The notes under the pieces: generated by a model | The model's input: only the letters and a program-made list of their open reading frames with translations | What the model was told of the DNA's origin: nothing | Databases searched by the model: none | NCBI GenBank assembly: GCA_023410295.1 | Contig: JAEYPY010000158.1 | Span: 1 to 17,102, forward strand | Length of the DNA: 17,102 nt | Direction of reading: 5' to 3' | Origin: Pseudomonadota bacterium | GTDB taxonomy: Bacteria; Pseudomonadota; Alphaproteobacteria; Caulobacterales; Aquidulcibacteraceae | Position numbers and translations under genes: made by a program | Shown: positions 1 through 8,505 of the stretch, in pieces | Position numbering within the stretch: position 1 is the stretch's first letter | Layout of the letters: the number at the start of each line of letters is the position of its first letter

Positions 1-24
1 CGCGCCCGCCCCCCCCGGGCCCCC

Positions 25-54
25 GCGGCGCCGAATCACCCTCAATGGCGCCGC
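25..54 (-). terminator. GC-rich hairpin just downstream of trbI
   Basis: A perfect 8-bp inverted repeat (25-32 GCGGCGCC and 47-54 GGCGCCGC) with a 14-nt loop starts 3 nt after the trbI stop. It could end or attenuate the trb transcript or protect its 3' end. It has no U-run, so it is not a canonical intrinsic terminator. It is followed on the minus strand by G-rich sequence (C-tracts at 9-16 and 20-24 on the plus strand) that runs to the window edge. Confidence 0.25.
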
Positions 55-56
55 GT

Positions 57-1151
57 TCACCCGCCGCCATCTCGGTTCTCACGATAAGGACGAAGACCAA
101 TGTCGCGCATGACGAGCACGCGCACGGGCGCGCCGGCGCGCACACGCAAGGTTGGACGCACCGAGAGTTCGCGCTCGACAAGCCTGCCACCCGTGCGCGC
201 CGCTTCTTGCGCCGCCGCGTCGCCCAGGCTCTGCGACAAGGACGCGGTATCATCGTCGTCCTCTGCGTTATTGGCGACGACGCTGATGATGGCCGAGAGC
301 GCAATGGCGCCGGCGAGACGGTCGAAGTGATTATCCGTTCTGTCGCGCAGACCCGCTGCACCCCCAGGATCGGCGCCCTGCATATTCTGCAGATTGATGC
401 TCCAGCCATTCGGCAGGATGAGTCGATTCCAGACCAACACGAGCCGGCGATCGCCATAGGCGACGGCATTGTCGTACGTCCCGATGAGGCGAGAACCCTG
501 CGGAATGAGAAGGTGCGCGCCGGAAACGGTGTCGAAAACAGGCGCGGTCACCTGCGCGATGACGCGCCCCGGCGCATCGGAGTTGAGTTCGGTCGAAAGC
601 GCGGCCGCGATGACCGAGCCCGCCATGATCTCATAACGCGAGCGCGGGGGCGACAACCGCGAAGGCAAGCGATCGCCGTCATCGCGTTCAACCGCACCAC
701 TTGCGGCGCTGAAGAGAATGGGCGCCGCGCGCGCAATCGCCTGGGGATCGGGTTCGGCCGAGGCGGATGAGGAAACTGGCGGCGCCTGTGCCGCCTGGCC
801 TGACCACATTGGATCCGTTGGCGGCGCAAGCGGATCATCCAGAGTGGGATCAATGCCGAGATCCTCGGCCATTCCTCCGCTCAGATCGGCGCTTGCATAA
901 TCAGCGGGCGCGCCTTGGATCGTTTCCGGCGGACCGCCCGCCGTGGCTTGCGCATCAGCCTCTCGCCCAAACCTATGGGGCTGCGCGCTCAATCCAAACA
1001 GGAGCGCCGCGGAGACAATCGCAGCCAAGATGATCGCACCGCCGAGCAGCACTTTGCGCGAGAGCCGCTTGGGCGAAGGCGGCCGCGCCCGGATCGATAG
1101 ATCGGGTTGCGGCGCGGGTGCGGCCGCATCGGACTGAACGGCGCCATTCAT
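57..1151 (-). CDS. trbI: TrbI, VirB10-like T4SS core-complex protein
   Basis: VirB10-family protein of 364 aa, expected to bridge the inner and outer membranes in the conjugation channel and sense energy from the ATPases. Residues 1-33 are Pro/Ala-rich and cytoplasmic. A single membrane helix spans about 34-56. A low-complexity Pro/Ala/Asp periplasmic linker runs to about 170. The C-terminal TrbI/VirB10 beta-barrel domain covers about 172-352, with family-typical stretches IPQGSRLIGTY (217-227) and DNHFDRLAGAIALSAI (273-288, the outer-membrane antenna region), ending near RVRAGAPVRVLVMRDIGLRPY. Its ATG overlaps the trbG stop as ATGA (1148-1151), implying translational coupling. It is the last gene of the visible operon. 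The family assignment is firm from sequence plus position. Confidence 0.95.
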   Translation of the reverse strand: MNGAVQSDAAAPAPQPDLSIRARPPSPKRLSRKVLLGGAIILAAIVSAALLFGLSAQPHRFGREADAQATAGGPPETIQGAPADYASADLSGGMAEDLGIDPTLDDPLAPPTDPMWSGQAAQAPPVSSSASAEPDPQAIARAAPILFSAASGAVERDDGDRLPSRLSPPRSRYEIMAGSVIAAALSTELNSDAPGRVIAQVTAPVFDTVSGAHLLIPQGSRLIGTYDNAVAYGDRRLVLVWNRLILPNGWSINLQNMQGADPGGAAGLRDRTDNHFDRLAGAIALSAIISVVANNAEDDDDTASLSQSLGDAAAQEAARTGGRLVERELSVRPTLRVRAGAPVRVLVMRDIGLRPYRENRDGGG

Positions 1152-2032
1152 GGCCGTCCCCGGCGCTGGGGCCGTCGTGCCGAAATAGGTTCTACGCGCT
1201 CAATGCGCACGATTTGCGGGGCGCGCACGCCGAGACGCAGCTCCGCCCGATCGAAAACGCGATCAACCATGTAGCGACGGCCATCGATGCGATAATTGAC
1301 GAGTTCGGCGCCCTCGCTGGTGATGATGAAAAGCGGCGGCAGTTCGCTTGCTTCGGTCGCCTCCGCAAACTCGATCCAGGTGCGGCGTCCATCATCGAAC
1401 ACTCGCAAGGGCGTCCATGCCGGACGCGCGCCGCGCAGAACGCGCACGCGGTAGTCGAAATTGAGCGCGCCGCCTTGCGTGTGCGTTGATTGCTCAGCGT
1501 CCGGATAGCACCAGGCGATCTCGGCTGAATAAGCTTCACCCGCTTGCGAGACCGCCTCGACTAGATAGGTGCGCCGATCCGTGACCAACACGATGTTCGT
1601 GCGCAGACCAGCCGCGGCCGGTTTGACCAAGAGGATGGTGCGAAAGCCGTTCAAGCCTTCGGCGCTGGCTTCGCTTACCTGCCATCGCGACGTGTCGCCG
1701 GCCGCGACGTTGGTCAGCGTCTCGCCCTCTTCCAGAAGGATGGTCGAGATGAAGTTGGGATTGGCGTAGAGTTCAAAGATTGCGCCCGGCGCATAGGTGT
1801 AGACATAACGCGCCGCGTCGAAGCCGTCCCGCTCCGGCCGCTGCCGCGCCGCGCCATTAGCATCGATCCAGGTTTGCCCCGACGCCCGCGACCTGCGCTC
1901 AGGCGCGGAAGGTTGCGCCAGAGGACGGCAGCGCGTGGCGGGTTCGTCGGCGGTTACATTCTCCTGCGCGAACGCGGGAACACCGCACAGCAATTGAACG
2001 CTACAGACGCCTGCGCAGATAAGACCTCTCAT
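1148..2032 (-). CDS. trbG: TrbG, VirB9-like T4SS outer-membrane-associated protein
   Basis: VirB9/CagX/TrbG family periplasmic protein that forms the outer layer of the core complex with TrbI. The chosen start (ATG at 2030-2032) gives 294 aa, overlaps the trbF stop as ATGA, has a GGAG 9 nt upstream, and begins directly with a signal peptide (MRGLICAGVCSVQLLCGVPAFA, cut before QEN). An upstream in-frame ATG at 2047 would add five residues but overlap trbF by 19 bp. The N-terminal half has the VirB9 beta-domain (YVYTYAPGAIFELYANPNFI, then RWQV and TNIVLVTDRRTYLV). The C-terminal half carries the PPLFIITSEGAELVNYRIDGRRYMVDRVF segment typical of the TrbG C-terminal domain. Downstream it overlaps trbI by 4 bp. 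Confidence 0.94.
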   Translation of the reverse strand: MRGLICAGVCSVQLLCGVPAFAQENVTADEPATRCRPLAQPSAPERRSRASGQTWIDANGAARQRPERDGFDAARYVYTYAPGAIFELYANPNFISTILLEEGETLTNVAAGDTSRWQVSEASAEGLNGFRTILLVKPAAAGLRTNIVLVTDRRTYLVEAVSQAGEAYSAEIAWCYPDAEQSTHTQGGALNFDYRVRVLRGARPAWTPLRVFDDGRRTWIEFAEATEASELPPLFIITSEGAELVNYRIDGRRYMVDRVFDRAELRLGVRAPQIVRIERVEPISARRPQRRGRP

Positions 2033-2712
2033 CGCACCCGGCTCCATGAAAAATCGGAGATCAGAAGACCAAGGGGGTTGACGGCAATGTCATCGGCATT
2101 GCGCGGCGGGCGCGTCGTTACGGTGAAGACGCCGCTATAAGCCTCGCCAGCGTTTGAGCCCGAGCCATTAGTGCTGCGCTCGATCCAGCTCACTTCGTAC
2201 GAATTGTCCGAGCGCGCGATGATCGAGCGAATATAGACCGTGCGCCCGACCCGCCCGAGGGAGAGGAAGGGATCGTCCTGGCGCGCGATCTCGGTCAATT
2301 GCGCCGCGGCCTGCGGCGTCAGAAATCTGTAGGCTTCGAGCCAGTTCTCGCGCAGCACCACGCCATCAGTGGGCAACGAGCGAACAAGGCGCACGAAACG
2401 GCCGATATGATAGGCCGTCTGCGCTTCATTTGGCGTCCACTGCCGTTCGGCTGCGCGTACGCTCAAGACCTGGCCCTGCGGATCGACCTCCACGACATGA
2501 ACATAGGTGCGCTGCTGCAGGGCGATGGCGGTGGCGCCAATCACTGCGAGCGCCGTCGCCGCTAGGCCTGCGAATGCAATGCGCCGCCAGCTGCGCGCGG
2601 AAAGCACCGCACTGCCCATGCGCGCGTCCCATTCGGCCTGCGCGCGCCGGTAAGGGGTATCCACGGGCTCTGGCGCAAAATTCTTCACCGGCGCCCTGAA
2701 GGGAAAGGTCAT
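2029..2712 (-). CDS. trbF: TrbF, VirB8-like T4SS inner-membrane protein
   Basis: VirB8-family bitopic protein of 227 aa, expected to anchor assembly of the channel at the inner membrane. A cytoplasmic N-terminus (1-42, with the family-like PYRRAQAEWDARMGSA) precedes one membrane helix (about 43-66) and a periplasmic NTF2-like VirB8 domain (about 70-227). The end NPLGLLISDFSWSR is characteristic of TrbF. The start ATG overlaps the trbL stop (2709-2712, ATGA) and has a good GGAGG 6 nt upstream. Its own stop overlaps the trbG start. Length and architecture are normal for the family. Confidence 0.94.
   Translation of the reverse strand: MTFPFRAPVKNFAPEPVDTPYRRAQAEWDARMGSAVLSARSWRRIAFAGLAATALAVIGATAIALQQRTYVHVVEVDPQGQVLSVRAAERQWTPNEAQTAYHIGRFVRLVRSLPTDGVVLRENWLEAYRFLTPQAAAQLTEIARQDDPFLSLGRVGRTVYIRSIIARSDNSYEVSWIERSTNGSGSNAGEAYSGVFTVTTRPPRNADDIAVNPLGLLISDFSWSRVR
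2042..2045 (-). promoter_or_regulatory. Ribosome binding site deciding the trbG start
   Basis: GGAG on the minus strand lies 9 nt before the ATG at 2030-2032. It favours that start, which also overlaps the trbF stop, over the in-frame ATG at 2045-2047. Confidence 0.5.
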
Positions 2713-3764
2713 GACTTGCCTCCACTGCCTGAGGCGGGCGGCTGCGCTGGGCGCGCACGCATGCCCGCATAATTGATCGGCGCCTGCGGCTGCGCGCGGC
2801 CACCGCCACCTCCGCCGCCACCGCGCTCGCCACTGCGCCCAAGCCGGCGCGCGCCCCCCGCCAATGCGCGGCTACCTGCCATGAGAGCGCCAGCGCCCTT
2901 GACGGCGCCCCAGCCGGCGAGCGCCGTTGCGCCGACCGCGCGCACAGCCGCGCCTTGGCCCGCACGCATTGCGTCGGCGCCAGAGAGATGCGGCTGGCCC
3001 TGCACAACTTCGGTCGCGAGATTGGGCGCGAACCAGGCAAGCGCCATCACGGTCAGGCCAAACAGCATGACGTTGAGCGCCCCGCCCTCATCCAAAGTGA
3101 GCGTTGCGGGCAAGCTGTCGACGAACGTCACCGAGATCGAGGCGACGAAGGCGAGCACGAAGAGGCGCACGGCCGAGCCAACCACCCAGCCGATGGGGCG
3201 CTCGGCCACCCATGACGTGCCGCTGAAAACGCCCCACGGCAAAGCAACGAAGGCCGCGAGCGCGCCGAGCTTGAACGCGATCAGCGCCACGAACACTTGC
3301 AGCGCCAAAAGAAAGAAGCCGAGCATCGCGGTGAAAGCGGCGACATAGATAGCGATGAGCGGACCAAAATCGGTGATGATGTTCATCCCCTCGCCGAGCG
3401 CCGAGGTGCGGCCGAACATTTCCACACCGATCTCGGCGACACGCCCCGGATTGTGCAGATCGGCCATGGAGATGCCGTCGCCGCCGGCCTTGAGGCCCAG
3501 CATCGCGCCCGATTGATTGATCGCGGTGGAGAGCGCGTCCCAATTGTTGATCAGAAACGCAAAGAGCCCGACGAACAGAACCTTCCGGAAGAAGGCGGCC
3601 ATCGGTGCTTCCTGCGCCAGCGCCCATTGCGCACCCGCCAGCGTGATCGAGATGATGATGAGCGCGTTCAGCACGAAGGCGATGTCGCCGGCGATCAGGC
3701 CGAAGCCCGAATCTGCGACCGCGAGGAAGCGATCGAGGAAGCTGTTGAGGGTTTGCGGCTCCAT
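2709..3764 (-). CDS. trbL: TrbL, VirB6-like polytopic channel protein
   Basis: VirB6/TrbL family inner-membrane protein of 351 aa, forming part of the conjugation channel. Hydrophobic segments lie at about 28-50, 61-75, 134-165, 167-181, 193-217 and 229-248. They are followed by the conserved TrbL-type stretch VVQGQPHLSGADAM (253-266) and an Ala/Gly-rich cytoplasmic tail. The tail has a run of eight glycines at about 315-322 and is otherwise Pro/Gln-rich and probably disordered. The gene starts 14 bp after the trbJ stop with only a weak AAGG upstream, so reinitiation after trbJ is likely. No trbK is inserted between trbJ and trbL, unlike RP4. The stop overlaps the trbF start by 4 bp. Confidence 0.94.
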   Translation of the reverse strand: MEPQTLNSFLDRFLAVADSGFGLIAGDIAFVLNALIIISITLAGAQWALAQEAPMAAFFRKVLFVGLFAFLINNWDALSTAINQSGAMLGLKAGGDGISMADLHNPGRVAEIGVEMFGRTSALGEGMNIITDFGPLIAIYVAAFTAMLGFFLLALQVFVALIAFKLGALAAFVALPWGVFSGTSWVAERPIGWVVGSAVRLFVLAFVASISVTFVDSLPATLTLDEGGALNVMLFGLTVMALAWFAPNLATEVVQGQPHLSGADAMRAGQGAAVRAVGATALAGWGAVKGAGALMAGSRALAGGARRLGRSGERGGGGGGGGRAQPQAPINYAGMRARPAQPPASGSGGKS

Positions 3765-3778
3765 TGCGGGTTAGACCT

Positions 3779-4498
3779 TCAGAAAGCGCTGCGCGCGGGA
3801 TCGGGCGCCGTGCGCCGTTCAGCGGGAAATGCGCGGCGGCGGATTTCTTCGGCGCGTTGTTCGCGCGCGAGCCGCTCCATGCGTTCGGTCTGCAACGCCC
3901 GGCCTTGAGCGACGAGCAGTGCATGGATTTCCGTGAGCTGGCTGGCCTGCACGCCCAGCAATTGGTTGCCGGCCTGGATGGCGCCGGTCTGGCCTTCAGC
4001 GTCCGATGACGAGCGCATGGCACGGTCGATCTGGCCTTGCGCACTTTCAATCGACGCGGTGGCGCGCGCTTCGGCTTCCATGGCGCGGCGAATGCTGGCG
4101 CGGCTTTCATCAAGCCAGCGATCCGATCGGCCCAGCACATCGGCGAGATCGTACTCTTCCCAGGTTTCGGGATAGAGCGTGCGCAAATTCTCGCCGAGAG
4201 CTTCCGCCTCGAAGGCGAGGCCCTCGACGCGCGTGAATAAGGCGCGCGCTTCACCGATGGAGCGGGTGAGCTCGGATGAGAGCTGAAGCGGGTTTTGGCG
4301 CAGCATCGCCGCCGCCTGCTCGATTTGAGACACTTGGTTTCTGAGCTGCTCGACCATGTGCGAGACCTGAGTGATGCTTTGGGCCAGGTTCGCGGGATCG
4401 ATCACCACCCATTGGGCATACGCCGGACGCGTTGGCGCCACCGTAAGCATGAGCGCGAACGCGAGAGCGCCGATCGTCTTGAGTTTGGACACGGGCAT
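3779..4498 (-). CDS. trbJ: TrbJ, VirB5-like pilus-associated protein
   Basis: TrbJ family (VirB5-like) secreted protein of 239 aa, probably a minor pilus-tip or periplasmic component. A signal peptide spans 1-28 and is cut after PTRPAYA. The mature protein opens with QWVVIDPANLAQSITQVSHMVEQL, a hallmark of TrbJ, and is almost entirely helical with coiled-coil character (QLRNQVSQIEQAAAML, later EIHALLVAQGRALQTERMERLAREQRAEEIRRRAF). Start: ATG preceded by AGGAGG at 8 nt, 12 bp after the trbE stop. Next in the operon is trbL after 14 bp. Length is typical. Confidence 0.93.
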   Translation of the reverse strand: MPVSKLKTIGALAFALMLTVAPTRPAYAQWVVIDPANLAQSITQVSHMVEQLRNQVSQIEQAAAMLRQNPLQLSSELTRSIGEARALFTRVEGLAFEAEALGENLRTLYPETWEEYDLADVLGRSDRWLDESRASIRRAMEAEARATASIESAQGQIDRAMRSSSDAEGQTGAIQAGNQLLGVQASQLTEIHALLVAQGRALQTERMERLAREQRAEEIRRRAFPAERRTAPDPARSAF

Positions 4499-4510
4499 GA
4501 TGTCGTCCTC

Positions 4511-6970
4511 CTATTCAGCCGCGACCGCATCGGTGCGTGTTGCGAGCACATCGGCGGCTGCCACAAACCGGCGCGCCGCTTCAGCAGCCGCGCGCTGTCC
4601 GCGCATTTCGAGCCAAGTCGGCGCGAAAGCGACGCCCGGCGCGCGCGCCAACACTTCATCGATTTTGGAATGGTCTTCGGGCTTCGAAGCCGACACGAAA
4701 GCGAGCGCGGCGGGCCCTAAGCCCAATTCAAACAGCCGCGCGCCGTCGCGGCTCACTACATAATAATCGCGCTTGGGTGTGGCGCTGGCGATCAGCGCGA
4801 TCTGGCGGCTGTTGAGACCAAGCGCTTCATAGAAGGCGCGCGAACGCGGTTCGCGGGCGCGGTCATTCGGCAGATAGATGCGGGTGAGGCAGGCCTCAAT
4901 GATCGTCGAGGCGATCGGGCTTGCTTCCACATCGGCCAATTCCTGGCTTGCGAAGACGACCGCGACATTGCGTTTTCTGAGCGTCTTCAGCCATTCTTGA
5001 ATTTGAGCGGAAAAGAAGGCGTCGCGGAGGAAGAGCCAAGCCTCGTCCAGAACGAGCAAGGTCGGGCGTCCGTCGAAGCGGGCTTCGAGCACGTGAAAGA
5101 GCGCTGCGAGGACAATCCCGGCGGCCTCGCCCCGGCGCATCAATGCGTTCATCTCGAACGCCTGCACGCGGCCATGCGCAAGCGTCGTGCATTCATGGTC
5201 GAGGATGCGCCCAAACGGGCCTGCGTGCGTGAACGGTAAAAGCGCCGCGCGCGCCGATGCGTCCTGCAGCAGCGCCGCGTAAAGTGTGAGCGTGCGGTCT
5301 TCCGGCGGACGTTCGCCGAGGAGTTCGAGCACGCGCCACAGTTCGCGCTTGAGTTCGGGCGTGATCGTGATGCGGGCGCTCGCAAGTATGCCAGCGATCC
5401 ACTCGAGCGCCCAGGCGCGTTCACCCGCATCATCGACGCCGCCGAGCGGTTTCAGTCCGAGGGCGCCCCCCTCGCCCAGATCGAAGAAGTCTCCGCCAAG
5501 CCCAAGCACCGTCGCGCGGACCGAGCGCTCCTTATCGAAAATGAAAACCTGCGCGTGTTCGTAGCGCAGCCATTGCGCGGCGAGCGTGGCGAGCAGCACC
5601 GACTTGCCGGCGCCGGTCGGACCAACCACGAGCGTATGGCCGACATCGCCGACATGAGTGGACAGCCGAAACGGCGTCGCCCCATCGGTCGCGGTCAGCA
5701 TGAGCGGCGGTGCATTGAGATGGGCGTTGCGTTCAGGCCCCGCCCACACGGCCGAAAGCGGCAGAAGATGTGCAAGGCTCGGGCTCAGGATGATCGGGCG
5801 GCGTGCGTCGGCGTAGGCTTGCCCTGGCAGGCTGCCGAGCCAGGCTTCGACCGCGTTGACGCCCTCGACCTCGGTGACAAAGCCCATGCCGTCGGTCACT
5901 TGGGCGACGCGCTCGATACTTTCCTTCAGCGCCTCCTCGCTCTCCTCCGCGAGCGTGATGGTGAGTGTTGTGAAGCCCGCCGCCACCGCGTCTGAGCCGA
6001 GCTCTTGCAGCGCCGCATCGGCGTCATCGGCTTGATTGGACGCGTCGTTGTCGAAGAGCGCCGATTCTTCCCTGAACAGCGCTTCGCGCAACAACGTCAT
6101 GATGCCCTTGCGCTTGGAGAACCAGCGCTTGCGGATTTTTTCGATTTCACGCCGGGCTTCTTCGCGATCGAGCGGCAAGAACCGCGTCACCCAGCGATAG
6201 CTCATCGGCAGGCGGTTGAGCGCATCCAGAAGCCCGGGCTCGGTCTCGGTGACATAGGCGCGCACCGAGACGATGGCGAGGCAGTGGCGGCCGAGCTTGG
6301 GCTTCAGGCCGCCGATCAATTCCGTATCGCTAATTAGCGTATCGATATGGAAGGGCGTGTTCGGGACCGCCACGCGATGCGGCGTGTCGGAGACGCAATC
6401 ATGCAGATAAGTGAGCGTCTCTTCGTCGGAGAGCCAGCGCGCCTCAGGCGCAAAGGTCTCCACGAGATTGAGCAGCGCGTCGGTTTCGGCTTCGAAGAGC
6501 GCAAGCATGCGCCGATAATCGACGCCTTGCGCTGGCGCTTCCCCGCCTTCGAAAAGGACGCTCTCGAGTTTGCCTTGGCGCTCCGCCGGCGGCAGCCAGG
6601 TGAGCGTGAAGAAATAGCGGCTCTCAAACCGCGCGCCCGCGCGTTCAAACACGGTGCGTCGCTCTTCATCGATCAGCCACGACAGCGCATCGGGCCATTG
6701 TGCATCTGGATAGCCGGGCGCCGGCGAGCGGCGCGCCTCGACATGCAGACACCAGCCTGAACCGAAACGCCGCAGCGCATTGTTGAGGCGCGCACTCACG
6801 CCCATCAATTCAGAGGGCGTCGAGGAATCGAGATCGGGGCCGCGAAATTGAAGCGTGCGCTGAAAGGCGCCGTCCTTGTTCAAGACGATGCCCGGCGCGA
6901 CAAGCCCTGCCCAAGGCAGATAATCGCTGAGACGCGCGGCCCTGGTCTTATAAGGTCGGAGGTCAAGCAT
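4511..6970 (-). CDS. trbE: TrbE, VirB4-like conjugation ATPase
   Basis: VirB4/CagE/TrbE family ATPase of 819 aa, which powers pilus assembly and substrate transfer at the inner membrane. The N-terminus is family-typical (SDYLPWAGLVAPGIVLNKDGAF, 15-36). The CagE/TrbE/VirB N-terminal domain covers about 180-390. The C-terminal RecA-like ATPase has Walker A GPTGAGKS at 450-457 and Walker B TLLVLDEAW at 637-645, with downstream VFASQELADVE and DRAREPRSRAFYEALGL as in other TrbE proteins. The start ATG has GGAGG 6 nt upstream and lies 12 bp after the trbD stop. Length matches full-size TrbE, and no frameshift or missing catalytic motif was seen. Confidence 0.97.
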   Translation of the reverse strand: MLDLRPYKTRAARLSDYLPWAGLVAPGIVLNKDGAFQRTLQFRGPDLDSSTPSELMGVSARLNNALRRFGSGWCLHVEARRSPAPGYPDAQWPDALSWLIDEERRTVFERAGARFESRYFFTLTWLPPAERQGKLESVLFEGGEAPAQGVDYRRMLALFEAETDALLNLVETFAPEARWLSDEETLTYLHDCVSDTPHRVAVPNTPFHIDTLISDTELIGGLKPKLGRHCLAIVSVRAYVTETEPGLLDALNRLPMSYRWVTRFLPLDREEARREIEKIRKRWFSKRKGIMTLLREALFREESALFDNDASNQADDADAALQELGSDAVAAGFTTLTITLAEESEEALKESIERVAQVTDGMGFVTEVEGVNAVEAWLGSLPGQAYADARRPIILSPSLAHLLPLSAVWAGPERNAHLNAPPLMLTATDGATPFRLSTHVGDVGHTLVVGPTGAGKSVLLATLAAQWLRYEHAQVFIFDKERSVRATVLGLGGDFFDLGEGGALGLKPLGGVDDAGERAWALEWIAGILASARITITPELKRELWRVLELLGERPPEDRTLTLYAALLQDASARAALLPFTHAGPFGRILDHECTTLAHGRVQAFEMNALMRRGEAAGIVLAALFHVLEARFDGRPTLLVLDEAWLFLRDAFFSAQIQEWLKTLRKRNVAVVFASQELADVEASPIASTIIEACLTRIYLPNDRAREPRSRAFYEALGLNSRQIALIASATPKRDYYVVSRDGARLFELGLGPAALAFVSASKPEDHSKIDEVLARAPGVAFAPTWLEMRGQRAAAEAARRFVAAADVLATRTDAVAAE

Positions 6971-6982
6971 CGCGCGCCTCCA

Positions 6983-7246
6983 TCAGCTCGAAAAATAAAT
7001 CGGCTTGGCGAGATGGCGCGGCCAGGTCTCAAGGAACCAGGGATCGCGCGCGGCCGCCCAGGCCGCACTCGCCTGCAACACCATCCAGAGCGGGGCGCCG
7101 ATCAAGGGCTGCTGCAGCCCGAAGGCGATCGCCGCGCAGAGCGTGCTGTTCAGGATAGCGAAACCGCGCGGCACGCCCGCCATCAGGATCGGACGCGTGA
7201 GCGAAGTTCTGAGCGGCGCGACATAGAATTCGGGAACATCCTCCAT
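6983..7246 (-). CDS. trbD: TrbD, VirB3-like inner-membrane protein
   Basis: Small VirB3/TrbD family protein (87 aa from the ATG at 7244-7246) that works with the VirB4-type ATPase at the inner membrane. The start of the family domain (FYVAPLRTSLTRPILMAGVPR) is followed by two hydrophobic segments (about 30-48 and 50-65) and a conserved-looking end DPWFLETWPRHL. An adjacent in-frame GTG (7247-7249) could add one residue. The ATG is preferred because GGGAG lies 7 nt upstream. The gene begins 12 bp after the trbC stop and is followed by trbE after 12 bp. TrbD fits both family and operon position. Confidence 0.92.
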   Translation of the reverse strand: MEDVPEFYVAPLRTSLTRPILMAGVPRGFAILNSTLCAAIAFGLQQPLIGAPLWMVLQASAAWAAARDPWFLETWPRHLAKPIYFSS

Positions 7247-7258
7247 CACATCTCTCCC

Positions 7259-7567
7259 TCAAATCAGGGCGCCGCCGGCGAATCCGAAGAAGGTGAGTCC
7301 CCAGCTCACGGCGGCGAACATGATGGCGATGCCAAGACCTGCCCAAGCGAGCTTGCGCACGCCGCCGCCGCCTTCGGAGAAAGCGATGGTGACGCCTGCA
7401 ATGACGATGGCGATGACGCCGGCGGCGCGCGCGACCGGGCCGGTGATCGAATCCACCACCTGCTCAAGCGGACCTTCCCAGGGCATGCCGGACCCGGCCG
7501 CGTACGCCGGCGCGGCGATGCTCATCGTGAGCACGGCGGCGGCGAACATCCATGCGTGCTTTCTCAT
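7259..7567 (-). CDS. trbC: TrbC, VirB2-like conjugative pilin
   Basis: VirB2/TrbC family major pilin of 102 aa. The signal peptide is residues 1-23 (cut after APAYA). The mature part has two hydrophobic helices at about 44-64 and 71-98 joined by a short polar loop (SEGGGGVRKL), the usual pilin hairpin. In RP4 the TrbC pilin is processed and cyclised by TraF, but no TraF-like peptidase gene lies in this window. The start ATG overlaps the trbB stop (7564-7567) and has AGGAGG 5 nt upstream, suggesting strong translation as expected for a pilin. Confidence 0.94.
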   Translation of the reverse strand: MRKHAWMFAAAVLTMSIAAPAYAAGSGMPWEGPLEQVVDSITGPVARAAGVIAIVIAGVTIAFSEGGGGVRKLAWAGLGIAIMFAAVSWGLTFFGFAGGALI

Positions 7568-8505
7568 CGCGCCCTCCTCTTGGATTGCTTCAAGTCCACG
7601 ATGTCAGTGATGGCGCGTCCGCGTTCGGTGCGAGCGATGAAGACGACCATGTCGATCGCCGCCTCGATCAGCCGCTTAGCCGGTTGCGCGCGCGCCTCCA
7701 TGCAGAGATCCTCAAGCCGCGTCAGCGCGTCCGCCGCTGAATTGGCGTGAAGCGTCAAGAGACCGCCGGGATGTCCGGTATTCCACGCCTTCAAGACTTC
7801 GAGCGCTGCGCCATCGCGCACTTCGCCGACGACGATGCGATCGGGCCGAAGCCGCAACGTCATCTGCACCAGGTCACGCATGCCGACCGCCGGCGCGCTG
7901 ACCTTGGTCAGCAATTGGACCACGTTCGAGCCGGTGCATTGGAGTTCGGCAGTGTCTTCGAGAATGACGACACGCACGTGGGCAAAGCCGGGCTCGGCCA
8001 AAAGTGCGTTGAGCAAGGTCGTCTTGCCCGACCCCGTGCCGCCGGCGACGACGATATTGCTTTTCTCCGCGACGGCCTTGGCAAGGCGGTCGGCTGCGGA
8101 TTGGGCCGCAATGCCGTCGCGCACATAATCTTCGAGCCGGTAGATAAGACGAGGCCGCTTGCGGATGGCGAGGATCGGCGCGCGCGTCAGCGGGGGGAGC
8201 ATGGCCTGCACGCGCGCCGCGGTCTCGGGCAGGATCGCGGCGAGCTGGGGCCGGTCCTCGCCAATGGACAGTCCGGCTTCATGGGCGATGAGGCGGATCG
8301 CCGCTTCGCGATCATGCGCGGACAAAACGTGTGGGGTGCGTTCAAGCCCCCCGCCGACGCGATCGATCCAGACCGCGCCATCTTCGTTGATGAGCGCTTC
8401 CACCACGTCGTCGGCCTCCAGTGCGGCGGCGACGCCGCGCCCGAGCGCACGCTCCAAGGCGGAGCGACGCCGCAGGACGCCGATCGGTTGAACAGAAGCG
8501 CTCAT
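7564..8505 (-). CDS. trbB: TrbB, VirB11-like secretion ATPase
   Basis: Hexameric VirB11/PulE family traffic ATPase of 313 aa on the cytoplasmic face of the T4SS. Motifs in order: Walker A GGTGSGKT (155-162), Asp box VVILEDTAELQ (179-189), Walker B RIVVGEVRD (223-231) and His box GHPGGLLTLHA (244-254). All catalytic residues are present. The N-terminal domain (about 1-125) contains AVWIDRVGGG and the LPPLTRAPILAIRKRP stretch seen in TrbB. The start overlaps the stop of the ribbon-helix-helix gene as ATGA (8502-8505). The stop overlaps the trbC start. Confidence 0.96.
   Translation of the reverse strand: MSASVQPIGVLRRRSALERALGRGVAAALEADDVVEALINEDGAVWIDRVGGGLERTPHVLSAHDREAAIRLIAHEAGLSIGEDRPQLAAILPETAARVQAMLPPLTRAPILAIRKRPRLIYRLEDYVRDGIAAQSAADRLAKAVAEKSNIVVAGGTGSGKTTLLNALLAEPGFAHVRVVILEDTAELQCTGSNVVQLLTKVSAPAVGMRDLVQMTLRLRPDRIVVGEVRDGAALEVLKAWNTGHPGGLLTLHANSAADALTRLEDLCMEARAQPAKRLIEAAIDMVVFIARTERGRAITDIVDLKQSKRRAR

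Noticed and set aside
2799..2825. Short tandem repeat (GCC/ACC-type) suspected as a repeat element
   Set aside because: It encodes the poly-glycine run in the TrbL tail, an ordinary low-complexity coding stretch.
3088..4254. 388-aa minus-strand ORF across trbL/trbJ
   Set aside because: Different frame from the clear TrbL and TrbJ proteins, Arg/Ala/Pro-rich and no recognisable domain.
6848..7750. 300-aa plus-strand ORF antisense to trbE/trbD/trbC
   Set aside because: Arg/His-rich composition with no domain, antisense to three well-supported genes. It is a GC-driven shadow frame.
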